64,000 nucleotides of DNA, from NCBI GenBank assembly GCA_020086605.1, contig JACBWW010000047.1, positions 3,589,938 through 3,653,937 of the forward strand. The letters run 5' to 3'. The notes beneath the pieces are model-generated. The model searched no databases and had not been told where the DNA came from. It was given only the letters and a program-made list of their open reading frames with translations. This document shows, piece after piece, positions 1-12,800 of the stretch. A program made the translations under genes and the position numbers. The DNA comes from Lanius collurio (lineage: Eukaryota > Chordata > Aves > Passeriformes > Laniidae). How positions within the stretch are numbered: the stretch's first letter is position 1; each line of letters opens with the position of its first letter.

Positions 1-2563
1 CTGCCCTTCAGAAGAAATTACTGTCTTGAATTTGAGCTGTTTTAATTGAAAAAAAAAATAGATTTCATGATATTTCTGTGGCCCTGAATACATAAGATAA
101 GCTTACAGAGTGGGGTTTTCTGTGGGGTTATCTCTAAGGCTCCAAACCTCAGCATCTACATAGATTAGTCCATCTCTGTGCTGTTGATTCTGTGCTTCCT
201 GACTTTTGTCTACCTGCAATAATCTCTTGACAGCAGAACTGGAAACAGCTTCTTGCCACTACTGAACGATTCTGTCTTAAGGCAGGCACTGGAACTCAGC
301 ATAAGGTGAATTTTATGAATAAAATGAATAAAATCCCCTCATGTAATAGTTTTCCTAGATGTGTCCACCCCTGCTTGCTTTTCTATCAAAAAGGAAAGTT
401 CCCAAGTGATTTATCTTTTGCTTGTCAAGCAAAAAGTTTGATACATTTTTTTCCAGTTGTCAAAAAAAAAAAAAAAGAATAAGAAGACAAAAAGAGAAAA
501 AGAGTAATTGTCAAGCAACTGTTCTTATTTAACTAGAACAGCAGCAGAAATTGGCTGTTTGATGCGCTGGTTAACATCCTTCTCTATCCCCTTGGGATTC
601 TCAGATCATCTCTGAACATCTGGATCACAAGAATGCACCAAAACCTTTATTTTCCAGCAAAAAAACCTCTCTTGCAATAGAGAGTTCCTATCATCCACTT
701 CTAAGAGAGACAGGCACCTACTCACATACTTACTGAGACTTGTACTAAAATAAAATTAATCTGCAGAAGGAAAAGGAACTTATCCAAAGTTACTGCCCAG
801 TCTTCCCCTTTCCTGCAAAGCACAACTGCTGGAGCTACTTGCAGTTCCTAAGATTATTCCTGTTAATTCATTAAGGCAGAGATGTGATAATCCAGAGCAA
901 AACCATTTCAAATAAATATGGATTCAAACTAATAACTGTGTCAAATAAAAGAATAAATATTTCCCCATCCTGGTGGCTCTCCTGACATCCAACCTATCTG
1001 ATGTATTGGGGACAGGAAGTACAACTGCTGGGGCAGCGTGGGAGGTTTGCCATTTCCACACTTGGCAAAATCCGGGGTTTTCACAAAGCACAATGTGTCC
1101 TGTCTTGCCTGCTCCAACTGGTTCAAGGGGATTTGGGAGATCTTGGCATATATAACATGCCTAAAGAGGTCTTTTGCTGATGGCAGATTGGCTTGGGGTT
1201 AAAAAATGATCCCAACACATCAAGAATGTCCTTTTCCATGATAGAATTCCTATGATACTTTCAGGAAGTACTTGCTCTGGCTCTCCATCCCTGCCTACAG
1301 AAGGAGGCACACAAAGCTTCCCTGGGATGAGGCTGTAAGATCTCTGCAACACGGGCTGTCCTAACTGCATGTCTGATATTAGCCACAGTGTGGTCCTTTC
1401 TCACACCTCACAGAGGAACAGAGAGTTTCTACTCATCAGAGAATCACACCTGTCACTCCCAGGGTGCACATTCCCGGTGTTCAGAGGCAGATCCCTCCCA
1501 ACCACGTCTGACACATGGGATGTCAACACTGCTTGTCTCCTCTGCTGCCAGACGCTGTCTCCTCTCCTCCTGCCTCAGTCTCTGTGCCCCAAACACAAAA
1601 CCCCAATGCTGCCCATGCCAGGTCCGTGACAGCCTGATGTGGGTCATTCATGGCAGTGCCTCTGCTAAAAACCAGGGGCTGAAAATCTTCCATGTCCCTT
1701 CCAAGCCAAACCATTCTATGATTTGATTCAACTCAAAACTAACACTGTGAAAGGTAAAAAAGCTCCCACCTGGATTAACTTGCTCTGCTTTACTCTGTAA
1801 CTTCATGAACAAACGTGCCCAGGGCTAGGCCATGCTTCTAATGGTGGCAAGGGCTCACTAATCAGCAGAAGTGCTGTAGAGCACATCCAAGTGCATCCCT
1901 GCTCTGAGATGGACACTTCCTGAGCCAAGGAGCAAGGCCTGCAAGCAAGAACCAGCCTGTGCAAACTCTTCCCCCATTTGAGCCCCAACAGCTCCTGACC
2001 CACCCAAAGAGCTGCTACTTTTATTACAAGGGCTCACCTGCACCATCAGGTCCCAGGAGCCAAGCAAGTTAACTGCTCTTCAACTGAGCCTTAGCAGCAA
2101 GATCCTTTAATGTGCACATTTTGCCTGTGGCATGCACAAGGTAAAAACCTTTCACGTTGACCAGTCTCATGTTTCTACCTCACCTCCATAATCCCACTTG
2201 CAGCCTCTGCTCTCACTCATTTTTCTGAGTAAGATCTCCCCCAGCTGCCCTCTTCTCCCTTAATATATCCTGGAAATTTATATTGCTGTCTACACAGAAG
2301 TATCTGAATAAATCTCGATGAGGCAGTTCTTCAAAGTTGTTTTCTAATTATAAAGCTAATTTGAAAAAAAAAAAAACCATGAGCAAAAAACAACCTCAGA
2401 GGAACACACACATTTTATTTACAGCATGATGCATCCCAGGAAATCTCCACTGGAAACTACATGGAGCCAAATTTGTAAAAGCAACAAAACACATCAAATG
2501 AACACATCAGTCACTGAAATGAGAACTAAACCCCACAGACATAAAAACAAACCAGTTACTTAC
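1..2563 (-). other. ABCA12 intron 2 (partial)
   Basis: This is non-coding. It contains A-rich tracts at about 462-505 and 2363-2373, and a short CR1 tail near 1675-1725. I looked on the minus strand for the next ABCA12 exon and did not find one, so the intron probably extends past the left edge. Confidence 0.7.
1675..1725 (+). repeat. CR1 LINE 3' tail fragment
   Basis: The segment reads ccttccaagccaaaccattc followed by tatgattt, the typical CR1 3' end in sense orientation. Only about 50 bp is recognisable; the 5' limit is uncertain. Confidence 0.6.
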
Positions 2564-2657
2564 AGTTTTGCTGTGGTTCTGGAGGGAATTTGAGACGGAT
2601 AATGGCCAAGATTATGAAAACAACCACAGGCCAGGAAATTAAAACAAACGACCATAC
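2564..2657 (-). CDS. ABCA12: ABCA12 coding exon 2 (first transmembrane helix)
   Basis: This 94-nt exon follows a TATAG acceptor and ends at a GTAAGT donor in phase 1. It encodes a hydrophobic helix beginning VWSFVLISWP and ending in KFPPEPQQN. The split codon at the end would start the extracellular loop. Confidence 0.93.
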
Positions 2658-5600
2658 CTATAAAACAGCAATGAAAATATATTGGTTACGTTTGTCGCAT
2701 TGATGTGTCCCAGAGCCTGTCTGGAATGTACAAGTGGTACCCTAAATGAGTTATAAGGTGCATTGTAAATCACACCTGTCTTGGTATGCATACAATTAAA
2801 ATCCAAGCATTATCTATTCAGGAAGAAAAACTACCGAAGATTTTAAGAGCAAATAACAAGGCTGGAAGCAGCACAAGGTTTCAGTCTGGCTGATAATTAT
2901 GGGGGACAGTGTTTACCCAGCTTTGAGACACTGCTGTGTCCCAGTAAAGGCACGCTGAGAGGCACCAACAGGAAGATACAGCAGCTGCAGTGTGAAAGGC
3001 CGGTTTCACTTTCAGTGAGATTATGGGTTAATAGCACTTTGATTGAATTATACCCCAAAATTAAAGTGTTTGACAAGCCTACAGCATTTTTTTCCCCCCA
3101 AATTTCACTGTTCTTCACAAACAATTCCTCGTGGTAGAGCTGGAAGGAAGGATTTTCCCAGTGGTCATTTCCAAGATGGTCAAGGAAGGGGTTTATGGAG
3201 TTGTGCAGCCAGCCTACAGAAGGCACATAGGAACACCCATCATCAAGATAAGATCCCTTATAAGAGCTTCTGACCCCAGCAGCCCAAATCCCTGTCACCT
3301 TTCCATCTCCACACTGTAGCAGTCCATACAGGTGAGCTGAGATGAATCCCAGAATGGTTTTGGTTAAAGAGACCTTAAGGCTGATTCAGTTCCACCCCCC
3401 TGCCATGGGCAGGGACATCTTCCATTATCCCAGGGTCTTCCAACCCCTGTCAAACCTGGCCTTGGACACTTCCAGGGATGGGGCAGCCACAGCTGCTCTG
3501 GGCCACCTGTGCAAGGGCCTCCCCACCCTCACAGGGAAATATTTTTTCCCTAATATCTAATCTAAGATGGAAGAGAAATAACATAGAGTTGGCTTAGAGT
3601 GTTGAAAAACACATGAACATGTATAGAACTCTGCTCTCTGACACGAGGGTTGCTGCTTTCAGTGGACAAGAATTTAAAAAAACACAGTTTGCTAATCATC
3701 TAGTAGGGTAAACCAATCTAGGGAGGAGGCCCAAAATCTTAAAATACAAACCTTGGAGTTTTGTGAGCTAGGAAATCACAATTATTCATGTAATCCCCTG
3801 CTTTTCCATTAGCTGACTAGCTTGCTCCCATGCCTGCTAGATTAAGAGTTTTCCATCCATCAGTAGTTAAGCTCAAACTACTCAGTGCTACAAAATTGCT
3901 GTTCTGTCTTCATGCCAATTTTTTGTAACTGCAAAGATGTCTTTCTTCAAAAGAATCCTGTTTTTCATCGTTGTGTTGCTATTTTTTTTCAGATCAGCAC
4001 ATATTACCCAAAACTGTTTTTCCAAAGTAATTCCAAGCCCATAACTGTGTTTTCAGTTCCTGTGACACTCACTGGAACATAAAGCCAAACAGACAGACAA
4101 ACAAATCCTGGAGAGCAATTCAGCTTAAAGACGGTTGTTCTACAGCAGCTCTGTCCCTTTCATCCCTGATGAGGTGACACTTTCAGGCTTGAAAGTAGGA
4201 GCAAATTCATGCTCCAAAATAGGCAAGTGACAGACATCAAACCACGAGGCACCTCCCCACACACCCCTTCACAGGGTGCTCCTATAATTTCAGCATTCAG
4301 CAACATTTTAGCTTTGACAGACAGTACCCTTCTTGCTTTTTATGTATACACTGCCAACTTGTAACAAGATCCATCACTGACACTGACATATTTTAGTAAT
4401 TTTTTATATCAGATGCTTTCCCTATAATCAGTCTCCAAACACGCAGCTTAACTGTGATTAATTCGCATGCAAATGGTATTATTAATGTGTCCTCCTTGTT
4501 TAGCACCACACAGGCTAAAGTAAAATTATGGGGTAACAGCACAGAAACTGATATTAGTCAGAAGCTGCCTAAAGGAAGGGCCAGACATCTGTCACATTCC
4601 TGGGACAATAAATGAATACTGATTGTTCCTACTCAGGAAAATTGTTGTCCCTCCCCATTTTGAGCTAAAATGGTGCTTATACTCCCTACTTTCCAGACAT
4701 CTCTTCCCTCTGTATCTCTGTCCTTTGACTTAATTGGATTTAATAGTAGCTGGGCACATCAGTTGCAGCATCACAGCATTCCCACTGTCCCAGGTGTTTC
4801 CAGTGAACATAAACAAGACAACCACCCTGGCCAAACTGCTTGCAGGTGGAACATGTTGACTCGAATGGAACCACAACCAACCTCAATCTGGCTCTTGGGA
4901 CATGAAGAACTGTGATGCTGGTTGCATAATCCCTTAGCTGCTGGATTATTTCACTGCTAAAAGTTGATTTAATCTCTGGGAGCTTCCTTAGGATCTCTGG
5001 ATGAGTGCACATTTTCTCTCCCTCTCCTGCCTCTGTTTAAATAATGAAGTGCAGCTTGCAAGAAACACCAATATCTCCAGTTCCCTTTGGCACTCAAGCC
5101 GAACTTTGCTCCCCAAAAGATCTGACTTTACCCCCTCACACCCTCTGCAGTCTGAGCAATCTCCCTAATTTGGAGCAAGAGAAAGAAATTAAGGAGGGTT
5201 GCAGGGCATGACTATCATAAAATAGTCAGCAGTGGCCAGATTTTTATTTTAATTGACATTTCAGTTCTACAGAATTGATATTTCAACTCCACAGGAAGCC
5301 AGAATTACAGCAAGTCAGACTGTGGTCAGAAGCACAGGTAGGGCTTAGTTGGCATTTACTCTGGGTACACAAGAGCTAGGAGGGACCTGAGCCTTCTGCT
5401 TTTAATGAGGCTGTTACAATTTCTCTTGAGAAATTAGAGGTAATTTATTGGGATTCTTCTGCATCTCAGGAAGAGTGTATTTTGCAGCAGTGAAGAACAC
5501 TCTCAGGTGCACAGCATATCCACAGCTCCCATGGAGCACCAGGAGGAGTCAGAGGCACTCAGCACCTCTCTGAGTCAGGCCCCAAACCAAGAGATAGGGC

Positions 5601-6654
5601 AGGGTGAGCTGGAACAGACCTTGCAAAAGCACACACGCATACAAGGCCTTTCACTTCACCTTCACATCGTGCCCTCCATGGACATTTCTCTTTGGTCAGC
5701 ATTTCCTGTGTCTGCCAAGGCTTCCATTCCACCGAGGTAGGTTTAAACTCCACCACGTTTGGGTTACCAGAGCACAGGTCATGCTACAGCTCCCTGAACT
5801 GCCCAGGCTTCTGCTGAAAATACCCCATGCAGCTGTACCAAAACTAGCCTGGGACAAAACTAATCTGCCTGGCCCTGCAATGCCTCCCAAAGGAACATTT
5901 GCCTCCCTTGCAGCTACTGCAGCTCAGATCACTCTCTGGACATTGCTGGCAATTCTTTGTCTTTTGGACAGAAGGACCATTGGGGTGTTTGATTTGCAGC
6001 ACACTGGACTGCACTGGAAATCTGTCCTACCTGCATCTCTCAGAGCTACTTTTTTCTTTATCCATCCTTTACAAATGGCTCTCTTTAAGGGCTCTGTGTT
6101 TGATTTGCAGCACACTGGACTGCACTGGAAATCTGTCCTACCTGCATCTCTCAGAGCTACTTTTTTCTTTATCCATCCTTCACAAATGGCTCTGTGTAAG
6201 GGCAGCCCCCATCACCCCCAAATCCCAGGTGCTCCTCAGAGGCTGTGCACCAACCACAGGGTCTGCTCACACAGCAGCAGGTACAGAACTGCAGCCTTAA
6301 CTCAGGTCTGCCCACGAGTCTGTGCATGGTTTTGTTTGCACAGACACTGTCCCGAGGGAACAAGAGTGGCATCCATGGTACACCACCTGCCCTCCTGAGC
6401 CCTCGTGCATGAGCTCCAACACAAGATCCACCTTCACTTCCGTGCCATTCCCCTCCTTCCTTCTGCCTCTACCACCACCCTCCCATTCTAACAGCACGAC
6501 CTCCCTCCCTGCAGTGCCTCCCTCACTCCTCAGCTCCCGCTGTTTCCAGCTTCCCCCTCCTGCACTCCTCTGTTCCCACACTCACCGGCTGCCTCTTGAC
6601 ACTCAGCCAGTTCTTCCAGAGCAGGATCCTGAGGTGCTGAGAGAGTGCAGCCAT
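2564..6654 (-). CDS. ABCA12: ABCA12, 5' part (coding exons 1-2; gene continues off left edge)
   Basis: This is the N-terminal start of the ABC subfamily A lipid transporter ABCA12, joined from 6586-6654 and 2564-2657. The family member loads glucosylceramides into lamellar granules of keratinocytes to build the skin lipid barrier. The first exon encodes exactly 23 residues, the same as I recall for mammalian ABCA12, and ends in LLWKNWLSVKRQP, the cytosolic ABCA N-terminal motif. The second encodes the first transmembrane helix, with WPVVVFIILAIIRLKFPP. The junction is phase 0 and both donors are canonical (GTGAG, GTAAGT). The ATG at 6654 has A at -3 and G at +4. The next exon, which starts the large extracellular loop, was not found between 1 and 2563. 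The gene is divergent from ATIC, as in mammals. Family and synteny are recalled; exon boundaries are read directly. Confidence 0.93.
3340..3570 (-). repeat. CR1 LINE fragment, minus orientation
   Basis: The plus strand carries the complement of the CR1 3' end: tgccatgggcagggacatct, then the block with ggccttggacacttccaggg and the gatggggcagccacagct core. It closely matches the other CR1 copies in this window. Confidence 0.85.
5985..6206. repeat. 111-bp tandem duplication
   Basis: Two adjacent copies start at 5985 and 6096. Over the first ~106 bp I count about three mismatches, all near the 3' end. The unit is 37 codons long, so the plus-strand open frame across it is kept. It lies in ABCA12 intron 1, antisense to the gene. 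Confidence 0.95.
6586..6654 (-). CDS. ABCA12: ABCA12 coding exon 1
   Basis: The exon runs from the ATG to a GTGAG donor and is 69 nt, or 23 whole codons. The product starts MAALSQHL and ends KNWLSVKRQP, a cytosolic segment before the first membrane helix. Confidence 0.93.
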
Positions 6655-6900
6655 CCTCGGCTGACGCGACCGAAAGCGAGGGGGCTGCGTGTTCCTCCTC
6701 CCCGCGCTTAGGAGGCAAAAGTGGAGGCTCTAACCCAAAAGGGCATCCAGTGTCCAATATCCAGGCCTCTGCCTCTTCCCCACAGCATAGCTCTGAAGCA
6801 GCTACTCCATCCACTTGTGGCTGCTGTACTCCCAGGAACTGTGGCTCTTGTCCTCGCAGCAATAGCTCCTAGCAAATTCAACAGGTTCTTCCTCTCCAGG
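6655..6900 (-). promoter_or_regulatory. Probable ABCA12 5' UTR/promoter-proximal region
   Basis: The region directly upstream of the ABCA12 ATG is richer in CpG than the surroundings (6655-6715). It carries an inverted CCAAT box (plus 754-758 of the 6000s, i.e. 6754-6758), and a GC-box-like ggcgggcggg begins near 6899. The transcription start cannot be placed from sequence, and an upstream non-coding exon is possible. Confidence 0.4.
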
Positions 6901-9664
6901 CGGGCGGGCAGATGCAGCCGCCTGCCTCCACTTGTGTTAATTACAATATCCAGCCTCTCCTGGATGCTCCCTGTCCAAGCCCTAACCGATAAAACGGATA
7001 GCATTCCTAAAAGATGCTTCTGCTTAAACAAAAGGTGATGCATGCCTCCTCCTCCCCATGATGAAACTCCCTGTCTGCCCACACACGGCTTCTGCTGGAG
7101 AGGTATCATCAGCAGCAGACTTAGGCCACTTGCCAGGCCAGTCTGACTTCCCCGAGTTCACAGGGAATGGCTGGGAAGAAAGCACCCACAGCCACAACCT
7201 GCATCTTCCTGCCATTGCTGATTTGGAATTAGGGGGGTTTCCATACTTCTGAATGTCTCAATCAGACCTACCTGTCCACATAAATTAAATGAAAGAGGTG
7301 GAAAATATATATATAAGTCAAACTCTCAGAGACTAATCTAACTGCTCAGCTTCCTGCATCTTCCCTTCCCTCCAGGAAATCAGTCCTGGAGTTCTCACTG
7401 ATTGATTTCCAGGAAACACACCAAATTCCCTGGGAATGGATCAGATTTCACCAGATTTCAGGACAGTAATCTGCCTTGAACACTCATTATTCAACTAATC
7501 ATTGAATTTCCCAGGTTAGTGATACCTAAAAAGAACAGCCAGAGACGAGAGGAAAGAGAAAAGGCAGGTACAGAGGGAAACAATGACAGCACAGGGAACT
7601 GCTCACTGCACAAAAGGACCAGCACAAATCTGAAATGTCTAATGGGTTCTGGGCAGCTGGAAGAGCCCCAGTCCCCCTCAGATGTCTGGTAACACCGAGA
7701 TCATCCTCAAAGCACTTGGCAAACAATGGAAGACACCACTGTTCTTAGCAAATATCCATCCACAAAGGACATCCAAAAATATTCCTGTACATGGCAACTT
7801 CATGCCTCAAAAATGAAAACCATCCTGAAGGAGTCCTTGCCAAACTCCACCCAGGGACAGAAGAGGAGCAGAGGAGTTTTGATCTAACAGTTGCTGAAAG
7901 CACCGAGAGGAAAAGAGGGAAGAAAGAGAGAGATGGGGTACTTGGTGAAGACAAACAGCTCCTCTGGATTTGTGAGGAAGCACTGGAAGGGTGGGAATGG
8001 CAACAGATGCAGAGCAGTCCTTGCCTCACATACCTTCAGTCTAAATAGATTGGACATTCCAATGGTGGGAGTGAAGCTGGAACTAAAATTAACCTAAAAG
8101 GCTTCCCTGGTATAGTTTTGATAGCAATGGGAAGAAACCTAAATGTCTAACCTTCCAGCTCTACATTCCCTTATTTTTTCTCTACTAAATACCCTTAGGA
8201 GGGAGAGGGATTTCATTTGGGTCTGTGAGTTGAGTTCATTTGGGTCAGTGCTTGAGAACAAGCACTGCTCCTTGGGACACTGTTCTAGTTCAGCTCCACA
8301 TGGGAGGCAGAGACGCATTCACTGCATTTGGTCCAAACACGAATTGCAAACTTCATTCACTTCCTCTCTGGGGCTGAAAAAAGAAATCCAAATATAGCTA
8401 ATTCTGCTCTGAGGGGGTAAGAGAGAAGAAATTTATAATTTCACCATTCACTGCCTTGCCAAGGTCTTCTAAGGCAAGTGTCTGATTGCTTCTTTTTGGT
8501 ATTCAGTCAAACAACTGTTTCAAAAGAGCACTATGATTTGGATAATCATTTTCCCAAGCAAATGCACATCTTTACTTCCTTTGTGAACTGAGTCAACAAA
8601 CATTCCCCTTGGGAAGTACCCAAAGGATAATTTGTTCGAGATCACCACTGTAAAATCAGAATAACTCAATGTCAGTTGGCTCTCAGAGCACCTGCATTCA
8701 ACTCCCCAAACACCACAGCATTCCCGCTCCAGAAGACAAGATGAAGACTTTATTAAACCATTATACTCTTTTGCTTTTTAATTCCTTTACTTAGTAATTC
8801 CTGCAGATGGCACAGGAGGCTGTGGACAAAGTGACCAGAGCAGGAACATGTCCCAGTGTGCCAATGTGCAAATAGCCCGAGGAGGAAAGGAGGGAAAGAC
8901 CAACTCCTTCCCTCTCCTAATACATCCTCAGTTGGTTTATTCCTCTGGTTGAACAACTAGGGCTCTTCTGAGCTGAAAGGCAAACTGAGGGGGGTTCAGA
9001 GCACTGAGAAGAAAAGCAGCATCTGTTTCTGTGCCCATGGAGCTGAGGAAACTCTCAGGGGAGCTCTGGACTGTGATTTTACCCAATGCAAATGATTGGA
9101 GCCATCCCCTGTATTGCAGTGGTGGCTGCGGCTTCCAGGGCAGGAAGACTCTCCCCACACAGGCAGAACTCACAAACAGACCTTTCCTTAGGATGCTCTT
9201 TCAAATAGCAGGGGTTTTTATTTCAGTAGCAATGAGTGCACTTGTTCTTCCCAGGTGTGCCCAGTTACCTCTATGAGAAATGAAAACTGAGGCAAGTGAT
9301 ACAAACCAGAATAAATCCATGAGTGAATGACCTGCAAGAGTGCTGGAAACATTCTTGCAGGAGGACATGTCCTTACGGGTCCTGATGTGTCAGGGCTGGC
9401 AGCTGTGAGTGCCACAGGCAGGAACAAGGGAGGGATCCACAAATGGAGAAAATTGCTGCTGCACAGGATCAGACAGGGAGCTGAGGGCTCTCTCCAGCCC
9501 ATGTCTCACTGGTTTCTTGGCCAAAATGGCAGGTCCACACAGCAGCACCATAAAATGCAGCTGACTGCTCATGAACACTCCTGGCTTGGCTGTGAAATAC
9601 AAGGAGAGCTGGAGCAAGGCTGACAGGGCAGAGTATTTACCCCCTTGAAGTCAGTGCCAGTCAC
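6901..9664. other. Intergenic, no gene seen
   Basis: This is AT-moderate sequence with short chance open frames and no recognisable exon, RNA gene or large repeat. A small (AT)n run lies near 7306-7316. Confidence 0.6.
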
Positions 9665-9806
9665 TGTCCCTGGAAGCGTTCAAAAATCGTGTGGATGTGG
9701 CATTTGGGGATTTGGTTCTGTGGTGAACATGGTGGGGCTGTGTTGATGGTTGGACTTGATAATCTTTGAGATCTTTTCCAACCTTAACAATTCCATGATT
9801 GTAACA
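9665..9806 (+). repeat. CR1 LINE 3' fragment, plus orientation
   Basis: The order of motifs is the CR1 3' end in sense: tccctggaagcgttcaaaaa, gtgtggatgtgg, ggttggacttgataatcttt and then ttttccaaccttaacaattc. It resembles the classic CR1 tail more than the other copies here do, so it may belong to a different subfamily. Confidence 0.85.
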
Positions 9807-12800
9807 TCATAAGCCCTTGCAGCACCAAGGAAGGTAAAATTTAAAAGTCTGCAGCCAACGTAAAGCCCTGCCTCCCACACAGGTAGAGCAGCAGTTGCCT
9901 GAGGACAGCATTAGGTAACACAGTGCACAGCCCTGGATGATGCTGCAATTGCACACAAATCCAACCACCACTTGAGTGTTGTAATGGTAGAAATGGAGAA
10001 ATGGTAAAAAAAGGCTTTTGTTAAGGAGCCCATGGCATTCCCCAGGAGAGGCTGCACATACTCCCTGGGAATTGCTCCTAATTCCTTCCAAGGTCATGGC
10101 AGGAGCCTGGAAATGCAAATTCCTACACACTTCGTGGGTGCCTAATTTCAGGCACTTGAACAAGACCCCAGGTTTTGAGAGAGATGCTCACTCAGCATTT
10201 TTTTTCAAATTCAGACCACTCAGAAGAACTAAAATGGGCAGCACTATTTTTAGTCACTTTAGTTTTTAGAAACTGCAGGTGATATGGCACCACCACGGTC
10301 CCATTCTGCCATCAAACACATTTCCACTATTCATTGGTGATTTTTTCCCCTTATTAAAATGCATTTGCAAATCTGCCCCTCCTGGAAGCAGTTTTCCCTC
10401 AAGTGGTTTGCCACTCTCATCAATACAAGGATTACATCACACAGGGCCTGCTCCAAAGAATTCAAGGAGAACTGTGCAGATGATTTTTGGCTCAAAGTTC
10501 TTGGATATTACCTCCTTATTCCTGCAAAGCAGCTTTGTTTCCAGGAACAAGCCCCCAGACCAAGCAGAGTTTTGGGATATGCTAATATCAGACCAGTTAA
10601 GCACAAAAAATAGAATTTATTTTAGTCCAAGACCAAGCATCCTGCAAATGAATTAGAGGCATGACAAGCTGAAACATCTGGGACAGATTTGCAGAAGAGC
10701 TCAACATTGGGGTTTTTCCTCTTATGTCAACTTACGTTCTCTTATGGAGCAGATTTAGGAAAGGGCAGGGAAATGCAACTTTTGGTTTTAAAGCCATGGT
10801 GCCTCTGCTCAGAAGTGCCCTGTTCCCAGCCAGTCTTTCACCCTACTCCTTTGTTCCCAAGGTCACCTTCAGCCACATCTGGTCCTAGCAAACCTACAGG
10901 TGCATGACTCACTTCCCACCACGCCCAGCACCGAGGGCTGGATTTGTGAGGCTCCCCCACACACACCCACCTTGCCACAGGGCTGCTTGAAGGCTTCACA
11001 CTCCCCCTTTTCCAGTGGTTACAAACTCCTGTGATCCTATCAACATGCAACACTGGATCTGGATTAAAAGTTAGTCAGAGAAGACTTGTGGACACAAAAC
11101 AAGCAGTGAAAGGCAGCTGCTGCTGGTAGATCCTGGCAGGCACCAAAAACTCCAGTTTAGTCTCTCCCTGCTATGGCAGGTCACCAGTAGAGCCACCCCC
11201 CACTCTATTCCACCTTCCTGCTCATCAGGAAAGCCCAGCAATGTGCACTTCTTCAGAGAATGCACTGAAGCCACTAACCTGGGGTCTGTTGTGTTCACAC
11301 AGTTACAAGTGGTGCCTGCTTAATTAAAACCCGTTCTCCAAAAGCCTTATTCTTGGGGCCAACTCCCAGTCTACACAAACCCACTGAATCCCAAGGCTGG
11401 AGCAAGTGGGTGATATGGGAGATTCATTAGGATGTCCCTTAACCCTTCCTTCAGATCCTTAGCAGTATTAAACCCAGATCTGATGCCAACAAGAGATGGC
11501 TACCAGCCTCCAAATCCTGACATTTCTCATTTATCATTCTTTGTGCTTTCAGCTGGTTTCCAATCTGCCAGCAACGCTCCTGTCCCATCACGTGAGCCTG
11601 GACAGCTGACAGATGGACTAATTAGGGATCACACTATTCATGGCAAAACTGATAACAAGGTCAAAGCAAGGTCACTGTGAAAAATAGATTTGACTTTGAG
11701 AAGAACAATTGGTATTTTTAAGGCTGGGCACAACTTGTGCTTTCCAAACCAAAGTGTCAGCAAAGCTGCCCAAAAAAAGCTCCAACAAAACAGCTTCCAA
11801 GAGGCCTAAGAAGAGACTGTAAGGATAAGGAAACAGCAGAGGCAGGATGTGCTTGTGACAACAGCTGTATCACGGATGGGCTGTCCTGTAGGCAATTGAA
11901 ACATATTTCCTGAAAAATTAAAATTGTGTCAAATTAAAAATTAACTGTACTTGCACATCAAAGGAAGTTAAATCCTCAGTCGTGGGGATTTAATAAAGGG
12001 TTTTTTTCTATGTTCCATAATGCAGTGGTTTGACCTAATACACATAATTATGCAAAAACAGGAAAAAACATGATTTTTTATTATATTATGGGATAATAAA
12101 ACACCTACTTACAGGTTTGCTGAGATTTAGTAACTGAGTCATGAGCAATGTTTGTTCCCCTTATAGCTGGGGTGCACTCACACATGTTCCTTCCCACATG
12201 GACTTTCTACAACAAGCACAGCAGTCCCAGTCCAGGCACTTCTCCCATTGCACATTGCAATGAAGTATCTACAAGGCTGATCATTTCTGTGGGATTTGTC
12301 CACCAACAGGCTTGGGAGCTCTCCAGGGAAGGGCAGACAAGCAACCCCACAAGCTCAGTTTCTAGAAGCAAACAGCAATCTGAAAGTGCAGTCTAAGGAC
12401 GTGGAGCCACTACACTCCTGCTGAATAAGTTTCTAGGGTGACTTATCCATCACCAAGTCACCTGGGTGTTGTTACAAAATCAGCTAATTAAAACCACACC
12501 CTGAGATCTAAACGAGCATAGGGAGTGCTGATGAGTAATGACAAGTTACACAAGGCCTGTCAGCCTCCTGGAGCTGGGAACTTGCTTGCTGTAGAGAAAA
12601 AAAATGTGTTGTAATAATCCCTCACGAGCACTGCAGTGATGGAGGAGCACCGACAGGAGCACAGAGGGGCTTGCTACAGAGTATTTCTGAGAGTTCCTTC
12701 CTTCCTTCCTACCAAAGGAAAGGTTCAAGATCTCTTTTCCCTCTTCAGGTCATTGATAAAAGGCAGCTGTCCCAAAAGAGGGTTTGATTCTCTGACTCAC

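Larger units (their letters stand above)
2658..6585 (-). other. ABCA12 intron 1
   Basis: This 3.9-kb intron holds a CR1 fragment (3340-3570), an AT-rich block with an octamer motif (about 4448-4490) and a 111-bp tandem duplication (5985-6206). No additional exon was recognised. Confidence 0.85.

Noticed and set aside
1..2563. ABCA12 exon 3 within the window
   Set aside because: No minus-strand segment matching the start of the extracellular loop with proper splice sites was found.
4004..4042. A minus-strand frame reading MGLELLWKNSFG that resembles the ABCA12 N-terminus
   Set aside because: It lies inside ABCA12 intron 1, and its only donor would leave two extra bases, breaking the phase-0 junction with exon 2. 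The true first exon at 6586-6654 matches far better.
12113..12147. A minus-strand ATG frame (MTQLLNLSKP) ending at a GTAAGT donor
   Set aside because: It lacks the WKN motif and is superseded by the proper ABCA12 exon 1.
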